Part shown: positions 9,386-16,685 of the stretch, in pieces
Layout of the letters: each line of letters begins with the position of its first letter
Numbering within the stretch: the stretch's first letter is position 1
DNA from: Chloroflexota bacterium
GTDB lineage: Bacteria; Chloroflexota; Anaerolineae; VGOG01
Assembly (NCBI GenBank): GCA_030611885.1
Contig: JAUWOY010000030.1
Span: 1-42,359, forward strand
Reading direction: 5' to 3'
Length of the DNA stretch: 42,359 nt
Translations under genes and position numbers: made by a program
Notes under the pieces: model-generated
What the model was told of the DNA's origin: nothing
The model's input: only the letters and a program-made list of their open reading frames with translations
Database searches by the model: none

Positions 9386-9416
9386 CTGAACTCCTTCCAG
9401 ATCTTGTTCCACTATA

Positions 9417-9445
9417 AGTTTATCACAAAAAGGCGTTGATGACAA
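9417..9445 (-). promoter_or_regulatory. Sigma-70 type promoter for the secreted-protein gene
   Basis: On the minus strand, TTGTCA (9440-9445) and TAAACT (9417-9422) are separated by 17 bp and lie about 32 bp upstream of the ATG at 9385. Confidence 0.45.
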
Positions 9446-9456
9446 GGTGGGCGTTA

Positions 9457-9485
9457 TTGACCACGTGCGGAAATCCTGGTATACT
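9457..9485 (+). promoter_or_regulatory. Sigma-70 type promoter upstream of the ECF sigma gene
   Basis: TTGACC (9457-9462) and TATACT (9480-9485) with a 17-bp spacer. It is divergent from the promoter at 9417-9445. Transcription from here would cross the inverted-repeat element at 9494-9593 before reaching the sigma gene at 9707, giving a leader of roughly 215 bases. Confidence 0.6.
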
Positions 9486-9493
9486 TATACTTG

Positions 9494-9593
9494 AGAAACC
9501 AGGTTTTTTTCTTGCCTGAATGGACAGATCGTCACTTTTGGGACTTTCTGTGGTGCAAAAGAGCCGAGTCCTTGACCAAAAAACCTGGTTTCT
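9494..9593. mobile_element. 98-bp family inverted-repeat element (MITE-like), copy 1
   Basis: Terminal inverted repeats AGAAACCAGGTTTTT and AAAAACCTGGTTTCT bound a 100-bp element. The interior (CTTGCCTGAATGGACA, then GTGCAAAA) closely matches the copy at 34468-34565 and less closely 16686-16782. No coding capacity. It lies in the leader of the sigma factor gene. Confidence 0.8.
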
Positions 9594-9706
9594 GAATCCT
9601 GCTATCCTCGTTGCCTCGTTACTCGTTACTCAAAACTCCGTAACCATTGCCGCCCTTCGGTGTTGTAATAACAAAGCACTGAAGGGCCGCAGGAAAGGGC
9701 TCTTCT

Positions 9707-10261
9707 GTGGTGGAAGAAAACGAAGAGATTTTGGTGGAGAAGGCCAAAGAGGATCCGGCGGCCTTCGGTGTCTTATACGAAAAGTACGTGCGGAAGATCT
9801 ATAGCTACATCTATCGCCGCACCGGCAACCGCCACGACGCCGAAGACCTCACCTCCAGGACTTTTCACCGTGCTCTCGCTAACATAGACCGCTACGAGAA
9901 CAAGGGCTTGCCCTTCTCGGCCTGGCTCTATCGAATTGCCCACAACCTGGTGGCTAACTGGCTTCGTGACCGCAGCCGACACCCAGCTATCTCCCTGGAT
10001 GAGTGGGCCCTGACCAGACAGCGTAGCAGAAGCAGCGTCCCGGAGCATCAGGCCGAGGCCAACGAGGAACGAGAGGCCCTCCTCGAAGCCATCAAGCGGC
10101 TCCCTGCCGACCGCCAGCAACTGCTCATCCTCAAACTCATGGAAGGGATGTCCAACGTAGAGATCGGCCAGGTACTGGGTCGCAGCGTGGGAGCTATCAA
10201 ATCCCTGTACTTCCGCACCCTGATCGTTCTGAGAGAAGACCTGGAGAAGAGAAGGTTTTGA
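9707..10261 (+). CDS. ECF-type RNA polymerase sigma factor
   Basis: A 184-residue sigma-70 family protein with only regions 2 and 4. Region 2 is at about 20-95 (DAEDLTSRTFHRALANIDRY, then FSAWLYRIAHNLVANWLRDR); region 4 is at about 125-180 (LPADRQQLLILKLMEGMSNV, then GRSVGAIKSLYFRTL). The start is a GTG at 9707 behind an AGGAAAGGG ribosome binding site. Sigma factors of this type in Chloroflexota are commonly followed by a short anti-sigma-like membrane protein; here the likely partner lies at 12163, separated by two degV genes. Confidence 0.9.
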   Translation: MVEENEEILVEKAKEDPAAFGVLYEKYVRKIYSYIYRRTGNRHDAEDLTSRTFHRALANIDRYENKGLPFSAWLYRIAHNLVANWLRDRSRHPAISLDEWALTRQRSRSSVPEHQAEANEEREALLEAIKRLPADRQQLLILKLMEGMSNVEIGQVLGRSVGAIKSLYFRTLIVLREDLEKRRF

Positions 10262-10280
10262 GTAAGAAGGAGAAACCAGG

Positions 10281-11249
10281 TTGGATACAACTTTGCTCAT
10301 AGATAGCACCACCGTCATGCCGAAGGAGTTCATAGAGGAATATGGCGTTACGGTAATTCCCGTGCCCATACACGCTGACGGAAAGGAGTACAGGGACGGA
10401 GTTGATATCACACCTGAAGAATTCTACTCTATTTTGGAGACATCTAAAGGACGTCCGTCCACTGCTGTGCCTGGGCTGGGAGAGTTCCTGTCGTTTTACA
10501 ATGGCCTTCTCGAAAAACACTCGAAGATAGTCTATCCCACACCTAGTTCCAGGCTCACCGGGGTTTTTAATGCCGCGGTTCAAAGCGCAAGGCAAGTAGA
10601 GGGCGCCCAGGTGGTGGTCATTGATCCTCACGAAGAATTTTTTGAAGAGGGGCTACACGCTGTTCATTCCAGTGATCCTCGACTAGAGGATAGATTGGTC
10701 GAGATAGGAAGGTTGACTGACCCGATCATTGCGGTGATGAACACGGACTTTGCTTCAGGAGGCGCTGGTCTGATAGCGATCGAAGCCCTCAAGGCCATCC
10801 ATGAAGGAAGGACGATTGATGAAGTCGTTGGAAAGATGATCGAGGCCAAGAGAAAGACAGGTATTTATCTCATCCTCAACACATTCGAGTATGTAGTAGA
10901 TAGAGTCGGAGAATTGCAGGCCTTCCTGGGCACCTTGTTGAAAATAAAACCCGTACTTACGCTGAGGGACGGTTATCTTGAAGATGTGGCCAAAGTGAGA
11001 GGCGAACGGAAGGCTAGAAGAAAGATGATAGAGCTGGTAAGGGAGAGGGTGGGTGATAAAAGAATAGATGTTTACGTATTACATTCATTAGTGAGAGAAA
11101 AGGCGGAGGATTTTTTGGAACAGATAAAAGGTGAGTTGAACGTTGGAAACTCGTATATTGACGACATCGGATCTTCTGTCGGTAGATACACCGGCCGAGG
11201 GGGTTTGGCTATAGTTTATATTAGTAGAGAGGAGGGAGAGGAAAGATGA
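10281..11249 (+). CDS. DegV family fatty-acid-binding protein (divergent, with insertion)
   Basis: DegV/FakB proteins bind a fatty acid and present it to the kinase FakA. The 322-residue protein begins DTTLLIDSTTVMPKEFIEEY and keeps the domain through RPSTAVPG, TPSSRLTGVFNAAVQSA and KPVLTLRDGYLEDVAKVRG. It carries an extra stretch of roughly 35-40 residues between VVVIDP and MNTDFASGGAGLIAIEA, where the family usually has one short turn. The start is TTG at 10281, which falls at the edge of AGAAACCAGGTT (10271-10282), an isolated arm of the 98-bp element. The gene looks poorer in G+C than its neighbours, so transfer is possible. It overlaps the next degV by 4 bp (ATGA). Lipid-binding residues were not verified. 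Confidence 0.75.
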   Translation: MDTTLLIDSTTVMPKEFIEEYGVTVIPVPIHADGKEYRDGVDITPEEFYSILETSKGRPSTAVPGLGEFLSFYNGLLEKHSKIVYPTPSSRLTGVFNAAVQSARQVEGAQVVVIDPHEEFFEEGLHAVHSSDPRLEDRLVEIGRLTDPIIAVMNTDFASGGAGLIAIEALKAIHEGRTIDEVVGKMIEAKRKTGIYLILNTFEYVVDRVGELQAFLGTLLKIKPVLTLRDGYLEDVAKVRGERKARRKMIELVRERVGDKRIDVYVLHSLVREKAEDFLEQIKGELNVGNSYIDDIGSSVGRYTGRGGLAIVYISREEGEER

Positions 11250-12079
11250 TCAAAATCGTCACCGACAGCACTGCCGATGTCCCTCAAGAGTTGATGGAGA
11301 GGTACGACATCCGGACGGTGCCCATCAACATTCAGTTCGGCACGGAGACCTATCAAGAAGGCATTGACATTGACCGCCCGACCTTCTTCCGCAAGCTCGA
11401 AGAGGTCATGCCCACGTCGTCACAGCCCTCGCCGGGGCAGTTCGTCGAGGTCTATAAGGAGCTGGTGGAGCAAGGCCACTCCGTCCTCACCGTCGTCATC
11501 ACCTCCAAGCACAGCGGAACCTATCAGTCAGCGGTGCTGGCCAAATCAATGCTGCCTGAGGCCGACATCGAGGTGTTCGACACGTTGTCTATTTCGATAG
11601 GGACAGGCTACCAGGTGCTGGCCGCCGCCAGGGCTGCCGAGGAAGGCAAGAGCATGGGGGAGATCATCCAGCTCTTGGAGGGGATACGGTCGAGGATGTT
11701 CCTTTATCTCACCCCATCTACCCTGAAATATCTTCAGAGGAGCGGGCGGGTGGGCAGATTGTCCGGAGCGCTGGCCTCGCTCCTGAGCGTCAAGCCCATC
11801 ATCAAAGTGGAAGACGGCGTGCTGGAGGCTTTCCAGAATGTGCGCACCAGAGGCAAAGCCCTGGATCGCCTGGTGGAGCTGACGGCAGAGGCGGTGGGCA
11901 CGGCCGAGCCTGTCAAGTTTGGCATCCCCCACGCTGAGGTTCCTGACGAGGCAGAGAAACTGAGGCAGCGTCTGGAGAGCACCTTCAACTGCGACGAGAT
12001 GATCGTCGTGGACCTGGCCTGCTCGCTGACCGTGCACGGCGGGCCAGGCGTCATCGGCCTCATCTCCTATAAGGTCTAG
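11246..12079 (+). CDS. DegV family fatty-acid-binding protein
   Basis: A 277-residue canonical DegV/FakB protein. Seen: IKIVTDSTADVPQELMERYD, the TSQPSPGQF loop that contacts the lipid head group, VITSKHSGTYQSAVLAKSML, LKYLQRSGRVGRLSGALASL, and the C-terminal HGGPGVIGL. The ATG overlaps the stop of the preceding degV by 4 bp, with GGAGGGAGAGG just upstream, so the two are translationally coupled. No fakA-like kinase gene lies in the window. An inverted repeat (12091-12134) follows the stop codon. Confidence 0.9.
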   Translation: MIKIVTDSTADVPQELMERYDIRTVPINIQFGTETYQEGIDIDRPTFFRKLEEVMPTSSQPSPGQFVEVYKELVEQGHSVLTVVITSKHSGTYQSAVLAKSMLPEADIEVFDTLSISIGTGYQVLAAARAAEEGKSMGEIIQLLEGIRSRMFLYLTPSTLKYLQRSGRVGRLSGALASLLSVKPIIKVEDGVLEAFQNVRTRGKALDRLVELTAEAVGTAEPVKFGIPHAEVPDEAEKLRQRLESTFNCDEMIVVDLACSLTVHGGPGVIGLISYKV

Positions 12080-12090
12080 AACAGCAGATT

Positions 12091-12134
12091 GGCAGGATTA
12101 ACGGATCAAATAAAGGGAATCAGTAAATCCTGCC
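12091..12134. repeat. Inverted repeat after the degV pair
   Basis: GGCAGGATT (12091-12099) and AATCCTGCC (12126-12134) are perfect reverse complements around a 26-base AT-rich loop. No T-run follows, so it is a dispersed repeat or a weak terminator. Confidence 0.5.
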
Positions 12135-12162
12135 CATCCGTGTTCTTTCAAGGGAGAAAGCC

Positions 12163-12546
12163 ATGGAAGAAAAAGTGTTAGTCGAGATACTGGCAGCTCA
12201 TGCCGATCAATTGAAGAAAGGCCAGGGAAAGGGAAGCGATTATCTGGCCATGTTTCCCGACTATCGGGAGGAGCTCAAGCCCCTGCTGGAAACGGCGGAG
12301 AAAGTCAAGAGGGTATTGGAGCCGGTGGAGCCTGCGTCAGCATTCTGCCAGAGCTTGCACGGTGACTTGCTGGCCGCTGCTCGCCGGAAGCTGGCCGAAG
12401 GAGTGCCTCAACTGGCTAGAAGCCACGGAAGGCAGATCCTCATCCGCGCGGCGGCTCTGGGCTCGGCTGTTTCCGTGGTTGGGGCACTCGCTTACCTTAT
12501 CCGCTCCCGCGCGGCGGCTGAAACCCAATCAGCTTCGGCTGCATAA
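12163..12546 (+). CDS. Small one-helix membrane protein, probable anti-sigma factor of the upstream ECF gene
   Basis: A 127-residue protein. The N-terminal half is soluble and charged, with the pattern [22 protein letters not shown], the short helical motif I associate with small proteins next to ECF sigma genes in Chloroflexota and Planctomycetota. A hydrophobic helix (about 92-112, [21 protein letters not shown]) is followed by a basic, alanine-rich tail. An AGGGAGA ribosome binding site precedes the ATG. No zinc-binding HxxxCxxC motif was seen, so it is not a classical ZAS anti-sigma factor. The role rests on position and pattern only. Confidence 0.55.
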   Translation: MEEKVLVEILAAHADQLKKGQGKGSDYLAMFPDYREELKPLLETAEKVKRVLEPVEPASAFCQSLHGDLLAAARRKLAEGVPQLARSHGRQILIRAAALGSAVSVVGALAYLIRSRAAAETQSASAA

Positions 12547-12578
12547 CGTTAGTTTCGCGTTCTGGTCTGTTTCCCCTT

Positions 12579-12604
12579 GCCCGCCCACTCAGGGCGGGCA
12601 TTTT
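12579..12604 (+). terminator. Rho-independent terminator
   Basis: GCCCGCCC (12579-12586) and GGGCGGGC (12592-12599) form an 8-bp stem with a 5-base loop, followed by ATTTT and a further T-rich stretch. It ends the sigma/degV/anti-sigma transcription unit. Confidence 0.75.
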
Positions 12605-12624
12605 CCCTTTTAGGCCAAATTGAG

Positions 12625-12630
12625 TATAAT
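12625..12630 (+). promoter_or_regulatory. Candidate -10 box for the MBL hydrolase gene
   Basis: TATAAT at 12625-12630 lies directly after the terminator and 24 bp before the ATG at 12654. The matching -35 region (TTTCCC) is poor, so this is only a candidate. Confidence 0.35.
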
Positions 12631-12653
12631 ACTGGTATTGGAGGTGCTGTCGA

Positions 12654-13292
12654 ATGGAGATCACTTGGTACGGGCAATCTTGCTTCAGGCTGCGGGACAG
12701 GCTCGCCACGGTGATAACCGATCCCTATGACAAGGGTATCGGCTACACCCTGCCGAGGGTTCGGGCTGACATCGTGACCGTCAGTCACGATCACCCTGAT
12801 CACAATTACGCAAAAGGGGTCAAGGGCCAGCCCAAGATCATCGTCGGTCCCGGCGAGTACGAGGTCGGCGGCGTCTTTATCACGGGCATCCCCACTTTTC
12901 ACGACCGGAAGAAGGGGGCCAGCCGGGGACGCAACACTGTTTTCCTCTTCGACTTCGAGGGGTTGACGGTTTGCCACCTGGGCGATTTAGGCCACGTGCC
13001 GACTCAATCCCAGGTCGAGGCTTTGAGCGATATAGACGTTTTGCTCATACCCGTGGGCGCGGTTTCCACCATCAACGCTGCCCAGGCGGCTGAAGTCATC
13101 AGCTTGCTGGAACCCCGCCTGGTCATCCCTATGCACTACAAGACCAAAGCGCTGGAGGTCAAGCTGGATTCGGTGAGTAAATTCCTTAAGGAGATGGGGC
13201 TCAGCAAGTTAGCTACCCAGGAGAGCCTGAAAGTGACCAAGAGCAGTCTTCCCGATGAAACGCAGGTCATGCTGCTGGACTACAAACAGTAG
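12654..13292 (+). CDS. MBL-fold metal-dependent hydrolase
   Basis: A 212-residue metallo-beta-lactamase fold protein of the short UPF0173-like type. Seen: YGQSCFRLRD at the N terminus, the metal motif VSHDHPDHNY (HxHxDH), GIPTFHD for the next metal His, and CHLGDLGH plus IPMHYKT for the remaining ligands. The substrate cannot be deduced. A GGAGGT ribosome binding site lies 8 bp before the ATG. It is followed 14 bp later by the TPR lipoprotein gene. Confidence 0.85.
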   Translation: MEITWYGQSCFRLRDRLATVITDPYDKGIGYTLPRVRADIVTVSHDHPDHNYAKGVKGQPKIIVGPGEYEVGGVFITGIPTFHDRKKGASRGRNTVFLFDFEGLTVCHLGDLGHVPTQSQVEALSDIDVLLIPVGAVSTINAAQAAEVISLLEPRLVIPMHYKTKALEVKLDSVSKFLKEMGLSKLATQESLKVTKSSLPDETQVMLLDYKQ

Positions 13293-13306
13293 ACGGAGGA
13301 ACGATC

Positions 13307-14065
13307 ATGAAAATCTTTTCGACGAAGGTCTTTAGTAGATCCAATCCTGCTCGGTCTGGATCGCCAGATCCAGGCCAAAGACGGGGATTTGGCAATCCCC
13401 TCAGAGCAATTTCGTATTCACTGAGTATTGGGCTTTTGATCCTGAGCGCGATTTTTGCCCTCGGCGGCTGCGGGGGCGGTACGCCTACGCCGGGGGATCC
13501 TCTGGCGCACCTGGAGGCGGGGCGTGACTACTTGCAAGCAGGCGATTTGGACAAAGCCATCGCCGAGTTGGAGGCGGCTGTCCAGGCCGGCCCGGCCTCG
13601 ACCGAAGCTCACTTTCGTCTGGGCAATGCCTATGCAGAGGGAGGCCAGTTGGACAAGGCCGCCGAGGAGTTCAAAGCAGTCCTGGGCCTGGACGCCGATC
13701 ACGCCGACGCCCACTCCAACCTGGGCGTGGTCTACTATCAAAAGGGGCAACTGAGCGAAGCGGTGAGCGAGTTCCAGGCGGCTTTGGATATCAAACCAAG
13801 AGACGCCGAGGTGCATTATCTCCTGGGAGCGGCCTACGTCCAGATAGGGAGGATGGATGATGCTGTCAAGGAGTTCAACGCAGCTCTGGAATACGACTCC
13901 AACCTTCCTGAGGCTCATTTCGGTCTGGGGACGGTCTATAAGCTCCAAGGTAACGAAGAAGAAGCCATCAAAGCCTTCGAGCGTTTTCTGGAACTGAGCC
14001 CCGCCCAGGACCCGCAGGCCCAGGTTGAGGCCGAACGACAGCTCAGGGAACTGAAAGGGCAATGA
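13307..14065 (+). CDS. TPR-repeat lipoprotein
   Basis: A 252-residue predicted lipoprotein. A basic N-terminal stretch of about 34 residues precedes a hydrophobic segment (AISYSLSIGLLILSAIFA) and a lipobox ending LGGC, so the mature protein should be lipid-anchored outside the membrane. It then has about five 34-residue TPR units (for example AGRDYLQAGDLDKAIAELEA and LGNAYAEGGQLDKAAEEFKA), a scaffold for protein contacts. The stop overlaps the start of the M16 peptidase by 4 bp (ATGA), suggesting coexpression. Confidence 0.85.
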   Translation: MKIFSTKVFSRSNPARSGSPDPGQRRGFGNPLRAISYSLSIGLLILSAIFALGGCGGGTPTPGDPLAHLEAGRDYLQAGDLDKAIAELEAAVQAGPASTEAHFRLGNAYAEGGQLDKAAEEFKAVLGLDADHADAHSNLGVVYYQKGQLSEAVSEFQAALDIKPRDAEVHYLLGAAYVQIGRMDDAVKEFNAALEYDSNLPEAHFGLGTVYKLQGNEEEAIKAFERFLELSPAQDPQAQVEAERQLRELKGQ

Positions 14066-15378
14066 ATTTCAAACTTCCAACTTCAAACTTCAAACCTCAA
14101 AGTTCCAAAATGTATCAAAAAACTGTCCTCGATAACGGCTTGCGGATCTTGACTTCGGCCATACCCCACACCCGCTCAGTGAGTATCGGCTTCTTCATCG
14201 GCGTGGGCTCACGCTACGAATCGGATGCACAGAGCGGCGTCTCTCACTTCATCGAGCACATGCTCTTCAAAGGCACGGAAAAGCGGCCTACGGCCATGGA
14301 TATCGCCGTGGCCATCGAGGGGATCGGGGGGATACTCAACGCAGGCACCGGCCTCGAATCGAGCCTCTACTGGATCAAAGTCGCCCAGTCCCATTTGGAT
14401 ATCGCTATTGACGTGTTGGTGGACATGCTCCGCCATTCTAAGTTTGATCCAGACGAGATCAACAGGGAGCGTCTGGTGATCGCCGAGGAGATCAACCTGA
14501 CCCTGGACACGCCCGGCAGTCTGGTTTTTCTCCTCATCAACGAGTTGGTCTGGCCAAATCACCCCCTGGGGCGCGACATTGCCGGTAGCAAAGAGGGCCT
14601 CAGCACGCTGGACCGAGAGAGCTTGACGACTTACTTGGAACACTACTATCAGCCAGGCAACACTGTGGTCAGCGTGGCTGGCAACGTCGAGCACGAGAAG
14701 GTGGTGGGGGGAATAGCCGCCTTTTTGGGCGACTGGGCCGTGGGCGAGGCTGTTTCCTATCGGGTAGCCGAGGATAATCAGACCGAGCCTCGCCTGCGAA
14801 TTCACCATAAAGAGACGGCGCAGGCCCATCTCTGCCTTAGCGTCCCTGGGATTCATCGGGACCATCCAGATCGCTTCAAGCTGCGTTTGTTGAATACCAT
14901 ATTGGGGGCGGGGATGAGTTCTCGCCTTTTCACTGAAGTCAGGGAGAAGCGCGGCCTGGCCTACAGTATCTATTCCTACGTCAGTGGGATGCACGATACC
15001 GGAGCGGTGGGGGTCTACGCTGGCGTAGATCCAAGGCGGATCGAAGATGTGATCGGGGCTGTTCTGGCGGAGTGGGACAGGCTGAGGCAGGAAAGTGTGC
15101 CGGCTGACGAACTGACCAAGTCCAAGGAGTTCATCAAGGGGCGGTTGTTGCTTCAAATGGAGGACAGCTTCAGCATAGCTGCCTGGTGTGGCCGTCAGGA
15201 GGTGCTTTCGCCCGAGGTTCTGACAGTGGACGAGGTGATAGAGGCTATAGAGGCCGTGACCGCCGCCGACATTCAGCGGGTAGCTCAGGGCCTCTTCCTG
15301 GGAGAGAGGCTTAACCTGGCTGTGGTGGGGCCCTTCGAAGATGAGGAGGGGTTCCGGGAGTTGCTTGAGTCATGGTAA
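14062..15378 (+). CDS. M16 family zinc peptidase (processing-peptidase type)
   Basis: A 438-residue M16B-type peptidase. The inverted zinc motif HxxEH is present in HFIEHMLFKG, with the distal Glu in the RERLVIAEEI block; the C-terminal half has the R/Y-type substrate region (SSRLFTEVREKRGLAYSIYS). The first ATG (14062) overlaps the previous stop, but residues 1-16 are encoded by heptamer repeats; the conserved domain starts at MYQKTVLDNGLRI (ATG at 14110). Either start is possible. The 3' end overlaps the following small gene by 7 bp. It probably acts on peptides in the cytoplasm, since no signal peptide is visible. Confidence 0.92.
   Translation: MNFKLPTSNFKPQSSKMYQKTVLDNGLRILTSAIPHTRSVSIGFFIGVGSRYESDAQSGVSHFIEHMLFKGTEKRPTAMDIAVAIEGIGGILNAGTGLESSLYWIKVAQSHLDIAIDVLVDMLRHSKFDPDEINRERLVIAEEINLTLDTPGSLVFLLINELVWPNHPLGRDIAGSKEGLSTLDRESLTTYLEHYYQPGNTVVSVAGNVEHEKVVGGIAAFLGDWAVGEAVSYRVAEDNQTEPRLRIHHKETAQAHLCLSVPGIHRDHPDRFKLRLLNTILGAGMSSRLFTEVREKRGLAYSIYSYVSGMHDTGAVGVYAGVDPRRIEDVIGAVLAEWDRLRQESVPADELTKSKEFIKGRLLLQMEDSFSIAAWCGRQEVLSPEVLTVDEVIEAIEAVTAADIQRVAQGLFLGERLNLAVVGPFEDEEGFRELLESW
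14065..14109. repeat. Heptamer repeat at the 5' end of the M16 peptidase gene
   Basis: Variations of ACTTCAA/ACTTCCA are repeated in tandem and read in frame as NFKLPTSNFKPQSSK. It is the same family as 1304-1331, 23240-23300 and 30797-30832. Confidence 0.75.
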
Positions 15379-15671
15379 AACTGCTGATGAGTTGGGACAT
15401 CAAAGCTGGATTAGAGGCAATCTACTTTGATTTTATAGTCAACGAGTTTATGCCCGGCCTGCTCAGGTTGGACATTCAGCCGACGGAGGCATGGTACACC
15501 GTCTACGGCTCCGGCCCCCAAATCCTGACCGGGGGCGTGGCCAAGGACTTGGACACGATGACCAGTATCCTGGATAGCGAGGAGTGGTACGATCTGCAGA
15601 GTGAGCTCCTGGCCTACGTTGCCAATTTTGAATATAAAATAGTGCGCGATACCGGCCGATTTCAGCTATGA
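15372..15671 (+). CDS. Small conserved hypothetical protein
   Basis: A 99-residue protein beginning MVKLLMSWDIKAGLEAIYFD and ending IVRDTGRFQL. I recognise it only as a small conserved protein of Chloroflexota. The alternation of strands and helices, the length and the WYTVYG core would fit a dimeric alpha/beta barrel, but this is inference. It overlaps the M16 peptidase stop by 7 bp, so it belongs to that operon. A GC-rich palindromic repeat follows 11 bp downstream. Confidence 0.7.
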   Translation: MVKLLMSWDIKAGLEAIYFDFIVNEFMPGLLRLDIQPTEAWYTVYGSGPQILTGGVAKDLDTMTSILDSEEWYDLQSELLAYVANFEYKIVRDTGRFQL

Positions 15672-15682
15672 TCAGTCAAGAA

Positions 15683-15759
15683 AGCAGAGGCGGCTCCCAC
15701 TTCTAGCAGAGGCGGCTCCCACGCCGCCGGATGTCGCGGGCATGGGAGCCCACTCTGCT
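15683..15759. repeat. GC-rich palindromic (REP-like) repeat, copy 2 with extra half unit
   Basis: A half unit AGCAGAGGCGGCTCCCAC (15683-15700) precedes a complete palindrome (15705-15759). It lies between convergent genes, the small conserved protein and rsfS, and could act as a bidirectional transcript end. Confidence 0.85.
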
Positions 15760-15768
15760 GATTGGAGA

Positions 15769-16113
15769 CTACTGCATCTTTACCACCACCGTGGCATCGC
15801 TCCAGAGCTTCTCCAGTTGATAATAGCTCCGCATGACGGGGGCGAAAACGTGAACGATAATGCCCCCATAATCCACCAGCACCCATCCTGAGGATGTGTC
15901 CCCCTCGATGTGCAAAGGTCTGATGCCCTCTTCTTTTATCTTCTCGGTGATCTCATCTACAATGGCTTTGACCTGACGCTCGCTCTCCCCGCTGCAGATG
16001 ACGAAGTAATCGGCCAACAGGGAAATGGAACGCAGGTCCAACAAAATGATGTCGGAGCCCTTTTTGTCGGCGATGGCGTTGACTATTTTCCTGGCCAGCT
16101 CTATTGATTCCAG
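15769..16113 (-). CDS. rsfS: Ribosome silencing factor RsfS (Iojap)
   Basis: RsfS binds ribosomal protein L14 and blocks subunit joining in starvation. The 114-residue protein shows the family blocks: ESIELARKIVNAIADKKGSD, ILLDLRSISLLADYFVICSG, SERQVKAIVDEI and SSGWVLVDYGGIIVHVF. No ATG, GTG or TTG is available near the expected N terminus. A CTG at 16113 occupies exactly the place of the usual initiator Met and has a GAGGAGG ribosome binding site 7 bases upstream, so CTG is the chosen start. An in-frame extension upstream would be encoded by the palindromic repeat at 16139-16194 and is unlikely. Confidence 0.88.
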   Translation of the reverse strand: MESIELARKIVNAIADKKGSDIILLDLRSISLLADYFVICSGESERQVKAIVDEITEKIKEEGIRPLHIEGDTSSGWVLVDYGGIIVHVFAPVMRSYYQLEKLWSDATVVVKMQ

Positions 16114-16136
16114 TTTGTTTCCTCCTCTTTTTTGGG

Positions 16137-16670
16137 CTAGCAGAGCGGGGATCCCATGCCCGCGGTATCCGGCGGCGTGGGAGCCGCCTCTGCTTTCTTG
16201 ATTTTTGGGTCCTTGGTCGGAAGGCCACTCCGGATTCGGGCCATCTCTTGGCGCATTCTGGCCCAGTGGGTGCCCCGCCAATAGATCCGGTCGCACTCAG
16301 GGCAGAGGCTGAAGTGCTCTTTGGTTCGGAATACGTAGGGTGGAACACGTCCCTTCACCGATGGTTTCTCGACCTCTTGGAGGGGCGTGTTGCAAACTGG
16401 GCAGCGGGAGAAGGGCTGTTCGGTCTCCAGATTCAGTTCGGAGATGACTTGTTGGATCTGCTCTTTCAGCTCCTCGCTCTCAACGAAGAGGCTGTTCAGC
16501 CCGCGCCGGCGCGTCAACTCTCCATCGCGGGTCAACAGGATGCGTCCTTGAGCACGGGCCAGGCGCACCAGCTCGTGGTCATCTAAGTCGGGAAAGTAGG
16601 CCGTATCGTAGCCCAGGAGTCGTAACCACTTAGCCAGGCGGCCCAGCATCCCATCGAGCAGCAGCTTCAT
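16137..16670 (-). CDS. Mut7-C RNase-domain protein with zinc ribbon
   Basis: A 177-residue protein. Residues 1-80 match Mut7-C (PIN-like fold): MKLLLDGMLGRLAKWLRLLG, DTAYFPDLDDHELVRLA and ILLTRD with the acidic residues. A zinc ribbon follows, with CPVC and CPEC pairs (FSRCPVCNTPL, FSLCPECDRIYWRGTHW). Family members are predicted RNases. The ATG at 16670 is chosen because it begins the conserved domain; upstream lies the 98-bp element. The last ~18 residues (AEAAPTPPDTAGMGSPLC) are encoded by the palindromic repeat at 16139-16194, whose insertion apparently replaced the original end. Confidence 0.85.
   Translation of the reverse strand: MKLLLDGMLGRLAKWLRLLGYDTAYFPDLDDHELVRLARAQGRILLTRDGELTRRRGLNSLFVESEELKEQIQQVISELNLETEQPFSRCPVCNTPLQEVEKPSVKGRVPPYVFRTKEHFSLCPECDRIYWRGTHWARMRQEMARIRSGLPTKDPKIKKAEAAPTPPDTAGMGSPLC
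16139..16194. repeat. GC-rich palindromic (REP-like) repeat, copy 3
   Basis: Runs from AGCAGAGCGGGGATCCC to the inverted GGGAGCCGCCTCTGCT. It lies inside the 3' end of the Mut7-C gene, 25 bp upstream of the rsfS start. Confidence 0.85.
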
Positions 16671-16685
16671 GGTTCTTCTCTGTGG

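Noticed and set aside
14209-15156. 315-codon minus-strand frame opposite the M16 peptidase gene
   Set aside because: Antisense to an M16 peptidase with an intact zinc motif.
12654-15671. tRNA or riboswitch in the short intergenic gaps
   Set aside because: The gaps are too short and no cloverleaf or aptamer-like conserved element was visible.
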